From: Paucibacter sp. KBW04
Lineage (GTDB): Bacteria > Pseudomonadota > Gammaproteobacteria > Burkholderiales > Burkholderiaceae_C
Direction of reading: 5' to 3'
DNA length: 64,000 bases
Assembly: GCF_003852425.1 (NCBI RefSeq)
Contig: NZ_QAJN01000003.1
Location: forward strand, 1 to 64,000
In this document: positions 9,727-17,982 of the stretch, piece after piece
Layout: each line of letters starts with the position of its first letter
How positions within the stretch are numbered: position 1 is the first letter of the stretch
Program-made: the position numbers and the translations under genes
Notes under the pieces: generated by a model
Databases searched by the model: none
Seen by the model: the letters and a program-made list of their open reading frames with translations, nothing else
Told to the model about the DNA's origin: nothing

Positions 9727-10986
9727 TTAACGCTTTTCCCAGACGGCAGCGAAGAAACCGTCCGTCTGATGCTGATGTGGCCACAGACGCAGATAGCCGT
9801 TCTCCACCAGCTTCTCGGCATGGGCCACATGGGCCTTGCTCAAGACCTCGGCAGCGTCGAGCTTGCTGAACTGCGGGTGCGCGGCTTCGAAGGCCTGGGC
9901 GATCTCTTCGTTCTCGGCATCCAGCAGGCTGCAAGTGGCATAGACCAGACGGCCACCCGGCTTAAGCATGCGCGCTGCGCTGGCCAGGATGGCCGCCTGC
10001 TTGACCTGCAGTTCGGCGATCGCCTGCGGCGTCTGGCGCCATTTCAGATCGGGGTTGCGGCGCAAGGTACCCAGGCCCGAGCAAGGTGCATCGACCAGCA
10101 CGCGGTCGATCTTGCCGGCCAGGCGTTTGATGCGATCGTCCCGCTCATGCGCGATCTGGGTCGGGTAGACATTGGACAGGCCGCTGCGAGCCAGGCGCGG
10201 CTTCAGAGCCGCCAGGCGATGGCCGGACACATCGAAGGCATAGAGGCGGCCGGTATTGCGCATGGACGCACCCAGCGCCAGGGTCTTGCCACCGGCGCCC
10301 GCGCAGAAGTCCACCACCATCTCGCTGCGCTTGGCGTCCAGAATCAGGGCCAGCAGCTGGCTGCCTTCGTCCTGCACCTCGACGCCGCCGCCGGTGAAGA
10401 GCTCCAGCTTGTTCAATGCCGGTTTGCCCGGGATGCGCAGACCCAGGGGCGAAAAAGGCGTGGGCTCGGCCGAGATATTGGCCGCGGCCAGGGCAGCCAG
10501 CGCTTCTTCGCGCTTGTTCTTCAAGGTGTTAACGCGCAGATCCAGCGGTGCGGGCTCGTTCATGCTGGCGGCCAGCAGCCAGAACTGCTCCTCGCCCAGG
10601 CGCTCCAACAGGGGCGCGGCCAGCCAATCCGGCAGGTTGTGGCGCAGCTTGGGCGGCAGGCCGGTTTGATCCAGGGCCTGAACCTGGGCCAACCATTCCT
10701 GTTCGGGCGGCGTTAGAGCGCCACGCAAGAAGGTGTCATTGCCCTGCCAGGCCAAGATGGCCAGGCGGCGTTCGGTCGGGCCGCGGCCCGACTGGGCCAG
10801 ATGTTGCAGCAAGGGCCGGCGCCGCAGGACGGCATAAGTCGTCTCTGCAAGTGCATGCCGTTCACGCTGACCGAGGCCCTTGTGTTGGCGGAAGAAGGCA
10901 GACACCACGCCGTCGGCGGGTGCGTCGAGTTTGAGGACAGCGCGCAAAAGCTCGCAGCTCATTTCAAGAAGGGCATTAGGATGCAT
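9727..10986 (-). CDS. RsmB/NOP-family rRNA cytosine-C5 methyltransferase
   Basis: The 419-residue product has a helical N-terminal region (about 1-150) and a class I SAM methyltransferase domain with VVDFCAGAGGKTLALGA (SAM binding), DAPCSGLGTLRRNPDLKW and VYATCSLLDAENEEIA. The Cys in DAPCSG and the Cys in ATCS are the two catalytic residues of RNA m5C methyltransferases. RsmB methylates C967 of 16S rRNA. The N-terminal region here is not an obvious NusB domain, so the exact target is open and I give no symbol. It is divergent from DUF1653 and near purN. Confidence 0.85.
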   Translation of the reverse strand: MHPNALLEMSCELLRAVLKLDAPADGVVSAFFRQHKGLGQRERHALAETTYAVLRRRPLLQHLAQSGRGPTERRLAILAWQGNDTFLRGALTPPEQEWLAQVQALDQTGLPPKLRHNLPDWLAAPLLERLGEEQFWLLAASMNEPAPLDLRVNTLKNKREEALAALAAANISAEPTPFSPLGLRIPGKPALNKLELFTGGGVEVQDEGSQLLALILDAKRSEMVVDFCAGAGGKTLALGASMRNTGRLYAFDVSGHRLAALKPRLARSGLSNVYPTQIAHERDDRIKRLAGKIDRVLVDAPCSGLGTLRRNPDLKWRQTPQAIAELQVKQAAILASAARMLKPGGRLVYATCSLLDAENEEIAQAFEAAHPQFSKLDAAEVLSKAHVAHAEKLVENGYLRLWPHQHQTDGFFAAVWEKR

Positions 10987-11055
10987 GCCCCGATTATCCC
11001 AGCACCGGCCACCCTGCCCGCATTTGTATGCAGCAAGGTCCGCACAAAAGGCGCC

Positions 11056-11289
11056 ATGAGCGAAGAACTGAGCCCCCTACCCTCTGCACCCACCGGCCGC
11101 TACCGCCACTACAAAGGCGGTGAATACGAGGTGCTGGGCGTCGCCCGCCACAGCGAAACCCTGGAGCCCCTGGTGCTCTACCGGCCGCTCTACAACGCCA
11201 CAGGCCTATGGGTGCGGCCCTACGCCATGTTTTTTGGTGAGTTGGAAGTTGAGGGTCAAATCGTCCAGCGATTCAGCCCCATCACCTAG
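11056..11289 (+). CDS. DUF1653 family protein
   Basis: The 77-residue protein has the DUF1653 core GRYRHYKGGEYEVLGVARHS followed by LVLYRPLY and GLWVRPYAMFFGEVE-like sequence (here FFGELEVEG). It is a small beta-rich cytoplasmic domain of unknown function. The ATG at 11056 gives the family length; the frame is open further upstream into the divergent gene. It ends 7 bases before the stop of the convergent purN. Confidence 0.85.
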   Translation: MSEELSPLPSAPTGRYRHYKGGEYEVLGVARHSETLEPLVLYRPLYNATGLWVRPYAMFFGELEVEGQIVQRFSPIT

Positions 11290-11296
11290 GGCAAGC

Positions 11297-11932
11297 TCAG
11301 CTGAAGGCCTGGCTCTCGCCCGCTGTTTGCCGCACCAAGCCGCCTTCAATGGCGAGCTGACCCTGCACAAACCAACGCACGGCCGCCGGATACATGCGGT
11401 GCTCCAGCTTGAGCACCCGGGCCGACAAAGAGTCCTCATCATCACCCGCCTGCACCGGCGCCACGGCCTGGGCCACGATGGCGCCATGGTCCAACTCGGC
11501 CGTCACGAAATGCACCGTGGCACCGACGAATTTGCAGCCCATCTCCAACGCCCGCGCATGGGTGTGCAGGCCGGTGAAGGACGGCAGCAGCGAGGGGTGG
11601 ATGTTCAGCATGCGATCGGCGTAGTGAGCCGTGAAGCCGGGCGTGAGAATGCGCATAAAGCCGGCCAAGACCAGCAGATCGGGCGCAAAACCATCGATCA
11701 CCCGCTGCAGCTCGGCATCGAATGCTTCGCGGGCCTGAGGGCCGCTGAATGCCTTGTGGTCCACCACCGCCGTCGGGATGCCGTGCGAGGCGGCAAAGGC
11801 CAAGCCAGCCGCGCCCGGGCGGTTGCTGATCACGGCGGCGATGCGCGCGGGCCAGCCCTCGGCCGCGCAGGCGCGCACGATGGCCTCCATATTGGAGCCA
11901 CGGCCGGAAATCAAAATCACAATGCTTTTCAT
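11297..11932 (-). CDS. purN: Phosphoribosylglycinamide formyltransferase PurN
   Basis: This 211-residue enzyme uses 10-formyl-tetrahydrofolate to formylate GAR in step three of purine synthesis. It has the N-terminal phosphate-binding loop ISGRGSNMEAI, the catalytic Asn-His region MLNIHPSLLPSFTGLHTHARAL, and GATVHFVTAELDHGAIVAQ, with the conserved His and Asp. The length matches E. coli PurN (212). It is divergent from trpS. Confidence 0.95.
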   Translation of the reverse strand: MKSIVILISGRGSNMEAIVRACAAEGWPARIAAVISNRPGAAGLAFAASHGIPTAVVDHKAFSGPQAREAFDAELQRVIDGFAPDLLVLAGFMRILTPGFTAHYADRMLNIHPSLLPSFTGLHTHARALEMGCKFVGATVHFVTAELDHGAIVAQAVAPVQAGDDEDSLSARVLKLEHRMYPAAVRWFVQGQLAIEGGLVRQTAGESQAFS

Positions 11933-12017
11933 GGGCCGGGAGTGTAGGCGACTGCAGGCGCATACCTACAATGGCGGGCTGTCCTCGGCCTCGCTCGGCC
12001 ACCCTCGGCCCAATGCC

Positions 12018-13061
12018 ATGAACCCAAATTCCGAACTGATTGCCCCCGACGCTTCGTCCACGCCCCAGCAGACCCGCCAGCGCGTGCTCTCGGGCATGCG
12101 CCCCACCGGTGCCCTGCATCTGGGCCATTACCACGGCGCCCTGAAGAACTGGGTGCGCCTGCAATCCGTTCACGACTGCTTTTTCTTCGTCGCCGACTGG
12201 CATGCCCTGACCACGCATTACCAGGACCGTGGTGAGATTGAGCGCAATGTTTACGATATGGTGATCGACTGGCTGGCCGCTGGCATCGACCCCGAGCAGG
12301 CCACCCTCTTCATCCAAAGCCGCATGCCCGAGCATGCCGAGCTCTTCACCCTCTTGGCCATGAGCACGCCCTCCAGCTGGCTGGAGCGCATCCCCAGCTA
12401 CAAGGATCAGGTGGAAAAAAACCGCGAGCTGGCCACCTACGGCTTCCTCGGCTACCCCCTGCTGCAGGCCGCCGACATCCTGATCTACAAGGCCGCTTTT
12501 GTGCCGGTGGGCGAAGACCAAACCGCCCATGTGGAAGTGACCCGTGAGGTGGCGCGCCGCTTCAACCGCATCTACTCGCCGGATCGCGCCATCCTGCCCG
12601 AACCGCAGGAGCTGCTGACCGAAACCGCCCGCCTGCCCGGGCTCGACGGCCAGAAGATGAGCAAGAGCGCGGGCAACGCCATCGCCATGCGCGACGCCCC
12701 GGCCGTGGTGGAAGAAAAAATCCGCACCATGCCCACCGACCCGCAGCGCGTGCGCCTGGGCGACCCCGGCGAGCCCGCGCGCTGTCCCGTCTGGCCCTTG
12801 CATGAGCTTTACTCCAATGCCGAGACCCAGGCCTGGGCGGCCGAGGGCTGCCGCTCAGCCGGCATCGGCTGCCTGGACTGCAAACAGCCCTTGATTCAAG
12901 CCATACACAAAGAGCAAGAGCCCTGGCGCGAGCGCGCCGAGAGCTATCTGGCCAACCCCAAGCAGGTGCAGTGGATCGTCGAGGTCGGCACCGAGCGCGC
13001 CCGCGCCGTCGCCCGCAAAACCCTGCGCGAGGTGCGCACCGCCATGGGCCTGGCCTACTGA
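12018..13061 (+). CDS. trpS: Tryptophanyl-tRNA synthetase
   Basis: The 347-residue class I synthetase has the HIGH-type motif GALHLGHYHGAL and the KMSKS loop GQKMSKSAGNAI. The tryptophan-pocket region GYPLLQAADILIYKA and the ATP-site GEDQTAHVEVTREVA are also present. It charges tRNA-Trp. The start at 12018 adds a short 20-residue tail before the catalytic domain; the frame is open upstream. A TACAAT -10-like box at 11967-11972 may be its promoter. Its stop overlaps the next ATG (TGATG at 13059-13063), so the three-gene set trpS-DUF-MATE is probably translated in series. Confidence 0.96.
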   Translation: MNPNSELIAPDASSTPQQTRQRVLSGMRPTGALHLGHYHGALKNWVRLQSVHDCFFFVADWHALTTHYQDRGEIERNVYDMVIDWLAAGIDPEQATLFIQSRMPEHAELFTLLAMSTPSSWLERIPSYKDQVEKNRELATYGFLGYPLLQAADILIYKAAFVPVGEDQTAHVEVTREVARRFNRIYSPDRAILPEPQELLTETARLPGLDGQKMSKSAGNAIAMRDAPAVVEEKIRTMPTDPQRVRLGDPGEPARCPVWPLHELYSNAETQAWAAEGCRSAGIGCLDCKQPLIQAIHKEQEPWRERAESYLANPKQVQWIVEVGTERARAVARKTLREVRTAMGLAY

Positions 13062-13555
13062 TGGGTCGGATCACGCTGAACGAAACAAGCATGGCCGGCA
13101 TCCACATCACCGATATCGAATCCGCCATCAACTGGTGGCGCGATCGCCAACCCTCCGCCGACGGCCTGCGCGCCTGCGCCGAGGTGCTGGCCCTGGCCGA
13201 GGTCTACGCCCTGCTGGTCTATTACCGCGAGACGGAATGCGATGAAGACAGCATGCCCGCCGCCGCCCGCGAGGCCTGGCTGCGCTGGTACGAGAGCACG
13301 CCCGACGCCCCCTGCATCGCCATCTGCTCCACCAGCCAGGGCGATGAGTTGTGCAAAGGCTGCGGCCGCACCTTCGATGAGGTGCAGAACTGGCCGGTGA
13401 TGACGCCGGCCGAGAAGCGCGTCACCTGGCGCCGCATCTCCATCGAGGCGACAGCCTGGCGTTTCAATCGCTATGCCGAGCGCGCCCGCGAATTTCATGG
13501 TGTTGACCATCCACAAAACCAGGCGCTGCCCTCTGGCAGCCCAGCCCAGCCTTGA
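13061..13555 (+). CDS. DUF3717-DUF1289 fusion protein
   Basis: The 164-residue product has two recognisable parts. Residues about 11-75 (MAGIHITDIESAINWWRDRQ, then LALAEVYALLVYYRE) match DUF3717, a small Burkholderiales family. Residues about 90-140 (PCIAICSTSQGDELCKGCGRT, then W, TPAEK, W) match DUF1289, which carries a Cys-x3-Cys...Cys-x2-Cys set likely to bind a metal. Neither domain has a known role. The ATG at 13061 overlaps the trpS stop; an in-frame ATG at 13091 starts exactly at the DUF3717 core and is a real alternative. Confidence 0.8.
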   Translation: MGRITLNETSMAGIHITDIESAINWWRDRQPSADGLRACAEVLALAEVYALLVYYRETECDEDSMPAAAREAWLRWYESTPDAPCIAICSTSQGDELCKGCGRTFDEVQNWPVMTPAEKRVTWRRISIEATAWRFNRYAERAREFHGVDHPQNQALPSGSPAQP

Positions 13556-14937
13556 CCAGCCCCGGCCGCCTGGCCAGCCTGCGCCAACTCGCGCCCCTGG
13601 CCTGGCCGGTGTTTGTGGGCCAAGTGGCGGTGCTGGCCAATAGCACGGTGGACACCGTTCTGATGGCGCGTTACTCCGCCAACGATTTGGCCGCCCTGGC
13701 CGTCGGCGTCGCCATCTACATCACCATCTTTCTGGGCCTGATGGGCGTGGTGCTGGCCATCTCCCCCATCGCCGGCCAGCTGTTTGGCGCCAAGAAGCTG
13801 GCCCAAGCGGGTGACGAGCTGCATCAATCGCTGTGGCTCGCACTGGGCCTGTCCCTGCTGGGTTGCCTGGCCCTGCTCTTCCCCGACCCCATGCTCAGCC
13901 TCGCCCGGGTGACGCCCGATGTCGAGGGCAAGGTGCGCGGCTACCTCAGCACCCTGGCACTGGGCCTGCCGCCAGCCCTGCTGTTCACCGCCTACCGAGG
14001 CTTCAACACGGCCGTATCTCGACCCAAGGTGGTGATGGCGATTCAGCTGGCCGGCTTGGCCTTGAAAGTGCCGCTCAGCCTCTTGCTGATTTATGGCTTT
14101 GGCCTCGGCAGCTTGCAAGTACCCGCCCTGGGCGCCGTGGGTTGCGCGGCGGCCACCGCCCTGGTGATGTGGGCCCAGGCCTTGATCGCCTGGCGCCTGG
14201 TGCGGCGCGACCCCTTTTACGCGCCCTTCGGCCTCAACACCGGCGGCTTGCACGCGCCGCGCTGGGCCGCCATCAAGTCCATGCTCAAGCTGGGCGTGCC
14301 CATGGGCGCGGGCATGTTGATCGAGGTGACGGGCTTCACCTTCATGGCCATCTTCATCGCCCGACTGGGTGCCACGGCGGTGGCCGGGCATCAGCTGGCC
14401 ATGAATCTGGTGTCCTTGCTCTTTATGGCGCCCATGGCCTTGGGCAATGCCGCCCAGACCCTGGTGGCGCAGAACGTGGGAGCGCAACGCCTGGCCGACG
14501 CACGCCGCCTGGGCTGGCACAGCCTGGAGATCGCCCTGGCCCTGGCTTTTTGCATGGGCGGCCTGGTGTTCCTGGGGCGTGAACAAATCCTGGGCCTCTA
14601 CACCCAGGACCCAGCCATCATCGCAGCGGCCATGCCCCTGCTGATCTGGCTGTGGTGGTTCCATGTGGGCGATGCGGGTCAGACCGTGGGTGCCTTTGTG
14701 CTGCGCGCCCATCGCATCGCCACCGTGCCCATGCTGGTCTATGCCCTGGCCATCTGGGGTGTGGGCATAGGCGGCGGCTACTGGCTGGCCTTTGGCGAGG
14801 CCGCCTGGATCCCGGCCCGCTTCCACGGCGCACCAGGCTTTTGGTCGGCGGCCACCGTGGGCTTGGCTCTAGCAGCCACCGGCATGGGCGGCTTCCTGGC
14901 CTGGGTGCATGCCAAGGAAGTGCAGACCCGGGCTTGA
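13552..14937 (+). CDS. MATE family multidrug efflux transporter
   Basis: The 461-residue protein has about 12 membrane segments in two homologous halves and begins LRQLAPLAWPVFVGQVAVLANSTVDTVLMARYS, the NorM-type N-terminus. Members export cationic drugs or metabolites in exchange for Na+ or H+. The start codon is TTG at 13552 and overlaps the stop of the preceding gene (TTGA), so translation is probably coupled. No other start gives the full first membrane segment. It ends 6 bases before the stop of the convergent sensor kinase. Confidence 0.92.
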   Translation: MTSPGRLASLRQLAPLAWPVFVGQVAVLANSTVDTVLMARYSANDLAALAVGVAIYITIFLGLMGVVLAISPIAGQLFGAKKLAQAGDELHQSLWLALGLSLLGCLALLFPDPMLSLARVTPDVEGKVRGYLSTLALGLPPALLFTAYRGFNTAVSRPKVVMAIQLAGLALKVPLSLLLIYGFGLGSLQVPALGAVGCAAATALVMWAQALIAWRLVRRDPFYAPFGLNTGGLHAPRWAAIKSMLKLGVPMGAGMLIEVTGFTFMAIFIARLGATAVAGHQLAMNLVSLLFMAPMALGNAAQTLVAQNVGAQRLADARRLGWHSLEIALALAFCMGGLVFLGREQILGLYTQDPAIIAAAMPLLIWLWWFHVGDAGQTVGAFVLRAHRIATVPMLVYALAIWGVGIGGGYWLAFGEAAWIPARFHGAPGFWSAATVGLALAATGMGGFLAWVHAKEVQTRA

Positions 14938-14943
14938 GTGGGG

Positions 14944-16410
14944 TCAGCCGGCCAAGGCGGGCAGGCTCAACACAAACACACTGCCGCCGCCTGGCCGCGA
15001 CTCACAGCGCACCTGGCCGCCGTGGCGCTGAGCGATCTGCTTGACCAAGCTCAGGCCCAGGCCCACGCCACCCGCCTGCTCGGCATGACCGGGCAAGCGA
15101 AAGAAGGCCTCGAAGATGCGCTCGCGCATGGCCTCGGGCACGCCCGGGCCACGGTCCCACACCCGCAGCTCGGCCAGGCCCTCGCGGCGGGTCAAGGTCA
15201 ACAAGACCTCGTTACCGCCGTAGCGCCGCGCGTTCTCCAGCAGATTGCGCAAGGCGCGCCGCAGCAAACGGTCTTCACCACTGACCTTGAGGCTGCTCAG
15301 GCCTTGGGACGGCTCAAAATCGGCCCCCACCCGCGCCGACTCCTCGGCGGCCAGGCCCATCAAGTCGACCGACTCGTTCGCATCTCGAGGCAGGCCAGAA
15401 TCCAAACGGCTGGCCAGCAGCACCTCTTCCACCAAGGCATCCAACTCGCCGATATTGGTATGAATCTCGGTCACCAGCTTGGCGCGCTGCGTGGGGCCCG
15501 CCTCGTCCAGCATGGAGAAAGCCATCTTCAGCCGAGCCAGGGGTGACCTCAATTCATGGCTGGCATTGGCCAGCAACGTTTGCTGGGAGCGCAACAAGGA
15601 TTCCAGCTGAGCAGCGGCTTGATTGAAGCTGCCGGCCAGGGCCGCCACCTCATCATTGCCCTGGTCATCGACCCGGTGGGCCAACTTGCCGGCGCCAAAT
15701 TGCTCCACGCCCTGCTTGAGTTCTTCCAGCCGCCGCGTCAAACGCCGCACCACCGGATAAGCCCCCAAGGCCACGCCCAGGAATAGCAGCACCAAGAGAA
15801 TCGCCAAAGCCTGGCCGTTAGGCTGGGGGCCCAAAAAAGGCAGGCGCCAGAGCGCCTCATCGCGTGGCGGCAACATCATGCCGCGGGCATCAACAAACGG
15901 GCGTCCGCTCATGCGAACTTCGCCAGGATCGTGGGCCTCGCGCCCCGCTCTCCCCTGAGGCAACCCGGCCGGCGGCAGCATGGCCGGAGGAAGCACGGCC
16001 GGTGGCAGCATGGCTGATGGCAAGCGGCGCGGGCGCAGCAGCAAGAGGCTGCGGCCATCGCCCAGCTCCACCGTCTGACTCTGCATGGGCATGTTGTCGT
16101 CGGCCTCGCGGCGCTGGAACAACTCGGTCTCGGCGATGCGCTGCCCCTTGGCATCGATCAAGGCCACCGCCAGACGAAGGCGCTGGCCCCAGTCCAGCAA
16201 GGCCGCGGCCTGCTGCTCGCGCGGCGCGTCGGCGGCAGGCAGTGCCAATTCAATCAGCTCGGCCATGGCGATGGCACGCTCATTGGCCGTCACTTCTACG
16301 CTGCCTCGTTCCTGCTCGATATGGCGTTGAAACAGCCAGGCCGAGCCGAAGGCGAAAGCCAGCAGCAAGACCACCAGGGTCAGATAAATCCGCAGGTACA
16401 GCGACTTCAT
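14944..16410 (-). CDS. Cpx-like sensor histidine kinase
   Basis: The 488-residue inner-membrane kinase has TM1 (about 7-27), a periplasmic region to about 200, TM2 (about 203-219), a HAMP linker, the phospho-acceptor helix NASHELRSPLARLKMAF with His near 285, and the ATPase boxes NLLENARRYG, DRGPGVP and GVGLGLSLVKQIAQRHGG. The periplasmic part contains four near-identical LPPAx repeats (about 130-153). The response regulator stop is at 16420-16422; a TTG at 16419 follows directly, but the ATG at 16410 gives the family-like N-terminus MKSLYLRIYL. Layout and gene order resemble CpxA. Confidence 0.9.
   Translation of the reverse strand: MKSLYLRIYLTLVVLLLAFAFGSAWLFQRHIEQERGSVEVTANERAIAMAELIELALPAADAPREQQAAALLDWGQRLRLAVALIDAKGQRIAETELFQRREADDNMPMQSQTVELGDGRSLLLLRPRRLPSAMLPPAVLPPAMLPPAGLPQGRAGREAHDPGEVRMSGRPFVDARGMMLPPRDEALWRLPFLGPQPNGQALAILLVLLFLGVALGAYPVVRRLTRRLEELKQGVEQFGAGKLAHRVDDQGNDEVAALAGSFNQAAAQLESLLRSQQTLLANASHELRSPLARLKMAFSMLDEAGPTQRAKLVTEIHTNIGELDALVEEVLLASRLDSGLPRDANESVDLMGLAAEESARVGADFEPSQGLSSLKVSGEDRLLRRALRNLLENARRYGGNEVLLTLTRREGLAELRVWDRGPGVPEAMRERIFEAFFRLPGHAEQAGGVGLGLSLVKQIAQRHGGQVRCESRPGGGSVFVLSLPALAG
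15952..16023 (-). repeat. 15-bp tandem repeat coding LPPAx in the kinase sensor domain
   Basis: About four copies of a 15-bp unit encode LPSAM-LPPAV-LPPAM-LPPAG-LPQG. The DNA copies (GGCCGGTGGCAGCAT and variants on the plus strand) are similar enough to allow slippage or recombination. They fall in the periplasmic sensor part of the kinase. Confidence 0.8.
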
Positions 16411-16419
16411 GTCAAACAA

Positions 16420-17133
16420 TCAGACCGCATTCTCTGCATCTTGCTTGCGGGCAAAAACATAACCTGCACCGCGCACGGTCAGCACCCGGCGCGGATTCTT
16501 GGGGTCGTCCTCGATCAAGGCCCGGATGCGGGAGATGTGCACATCGATGGAGCGGTCAAAGGCATCCAGGGGGTGGCCTTTCAATGCATCCATGATCTGG
16601 TCGCGCGACAAGACCCGTCCCGGGCTCTGCGCCAGCACCACCAGCAAGTCAAACTGATGGCTGGTGAAATCGCAAGGCTTGCCGTCCAGGCGAGCCATGC
16701 GTTCGGCCAGATCGATTTCCAGACGACCGAAGCGCAGCACATCCTGGTCAGGCAGCTGCGGCTCGGCGCGACGCAGCAATGCCTTGACGCGGGCCTGCAG
16801 CTCGCGAGGTTCAAAGGGTTTGGCCAGATAGTCGTCCGCCCCCAACTCCAGGCCGAGAATGCGATCCATGGGTTCACCGCGCGCCGACAACATCAGCACC
16901 GGCAGGCGGCGGGTGTGGACATCGCTGCGCAGTTCGCGGCAATAGTCCAGCCCATCGCCGTCACCCAGCATCAGGTCCAGCACCAGCAGGTCAAAGGCAC
17001 CGGAGGCCAGCTGCGAACGTGCCGCCGCCAAGGAACCCGCCACCGACACCTCGAAGCCTGCCGCGCCCAGATAGTCGCTCAGCATGGCGGTCAAACGGGC
17101 GTCATCATCGATCAGCAGCAGTCGAGCGGGCAT
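16420..17133 (-). CDS. OmpR/CpxR-type response regulator
   Basis: The 237-residue product has a receiver domain (acidic pocket IDDDARL, phospho-acceptor Asp53 in LLVLDLMLGD, Lys105 in YLAKPFEP) and a C-terminal winged helix ending SIDVHISRIRALIEDDPKNPRRVLTVRGAGYVF, as in OmpR/PhoB. The ATG at 17133 begins MPARLLLIDDD; the frame stays open for 34 more codons upstream without a better start. It is cotranscribed with the kinase and lies 111 bases after the Spy/CpxP-like gene. It is the likely reader of the GTAAA-N5-GTGAA box at 17903-17917. Confidence 0.93.
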   Translation of the reverse strand: MPARLLLIDDDARLTAMLSDYLGAAGFEVSVAGSLAAARSQLASGAFDLLVLDLMLGDGDGLDYCRELRSDVHTRRLPVLMLSARGEPMDRILGLELGADDYLAKPFEPRELQARVKALLRRAEPQLPDQDVLRFGRLEIDLAERMARLDGKPCDFTSHQFDLLVVLAQSPGRVLSRDQIMDALKGHPLDAFDRSIDVHISRIRALIEDDPKNPRRVLTVRGAGYVFARKQDAENAV

Positions 17134-17244
17134 GGGCGAAATTTCGGTGCAGTGGAGGGAGCGCAGCGCTTTGAGCCGCGCTGACAGAGAAGAAGGCGTG
17201 TGAGGTGTGAGCATAAACGAGCGAGCCTTGTTCAAAGCTGAATC

Positions 17245-17820
17245 TCAATTGCCCGACTTGGGCGACGACATCGGACTCGCAGCACCGGCACCCTCGTGCT
17301 TGTGAGTCGGGCCGCGGTCCATGCCGCGCTCGCCACGGCGCGCCTGCATCTTCTTCATCTTCTCGGCCAGCTTGGCGCGCTGCTCGGGCGTTAGCACCTT
17401 GGCAGCCTCCGTCATCGCCTGCGTCATGCGCTTGCTCATCTGATCGTGCTGGGCCAGCATTTGTTGGCGATGCGCTTCGATGGCGGCCGCATCGATCACC
17501 GCTGCGGTGAACAAGGCCATGCCCTGCTCATGCAGCTTGCGCCCTGCTTCGCGCTGGGCCTTGAGATCGGCGTGGGCGGCCTGCATGATTTGCTTGATCT
17601 GGGCACGCTGGGCCTCGGTGGCGCCGGCCGCCTCCAGCATATGAGGCATATGCCCGCCCTCCATCATCATCATCATGCCGGGGCCACCACGGCCACCGTG
17701 GCCGCCATGCTCGCCCGGGCCAGCCATAGGCCCTTGTGCCATGGCCATCGCAGCACCCAAACTCAGCGTACCCAGCAACAAGGCCTTGCTCAGCAGAGAT
17801 GTAGAAATCAGTTGACGCAT
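17245..17820 (-). CDS. Spy/CpxP-like periplasmic LTxxQ protein
   Basis: The 191-residue product has a signal peptide ending near AMAMAQ, then a Gly/His-rich stretch and a run of five Met with GGHMPHM. An all-helical region follows with the hallmark LTPEQRAKL (LTxxQ motif). Family members (Spy, CpxP) are periplasmic chaperones or inhibitors of the Cpx kinase. The Met/His-rich N-terminus suggests metal binding, which is inference. As first gene of an operon with a regulator and kinase it mirrors cpxP-cpxRA, here on one strand. Confidence 0.82.
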   Translation of the reverse strand: MRQLISTSLLSKALLLGTLSLGAAMAMAQGPMAGPGEHGGHGGRGGPGMMMMMEGGHMPHMLEAAGATEAQRAQIKQIMQAAHADLKAQREAGRKLHEQGMALFTAAVIDAAAIEAHRQQMLAQHDQMSKRMTQAMTEAAKVLTPEQRAKLAEKMKKMQARRGERGMDRGPTHKHEGAGAASPMSSPKSGN

Positions 17821-17902
17821 GCTTGAACTCCAGAATTTATGCTCCTCCCAGAGGAGCTGACTGAAGTCTCACCAGGCCAGGTAAATCACCCATGCCCCGG
17901 CC

Positions 17903-17917
17903 GTAAAGTTAAGTGAA
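17903..17917. promoter_or_regulatory. CpxR-like direct-repeat box upstream of the LTxxQ operon
   Basis: GTAAA-GTTAA-GTGAA differs from the CpxR consensus GTAAA-N5-GTAAA by one base. A further GTAAA lies at 17881-17885. The box is 83-97 bases upstream of the first gene of the operon. On the minus strand GATTTAC at about 17880-17886 could serve as the -10 region, placing the box near -35. Confidence 0.45.
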
Positions 17918-17933
17918 GGCCAAAGGCGAGCAC

Positions 17934-17959
17934 AAAAAAGGGAGCCCACAGGCTCCCTT
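17934..17959 (-). terminator. Intrinsic terminator after ettA
   Basis: GGGAGCC (17940-17946) and GGCTCCC (17951-17957) form the stem. On the minus strand it is followed by six T residues (A run 17934-17939). It ends the ettA transcript 24 bases beyond its stop. Confidence 0.85.
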
Positions 17960-17982
17960 CGTCTTGACGTCTTTGAAGACGA

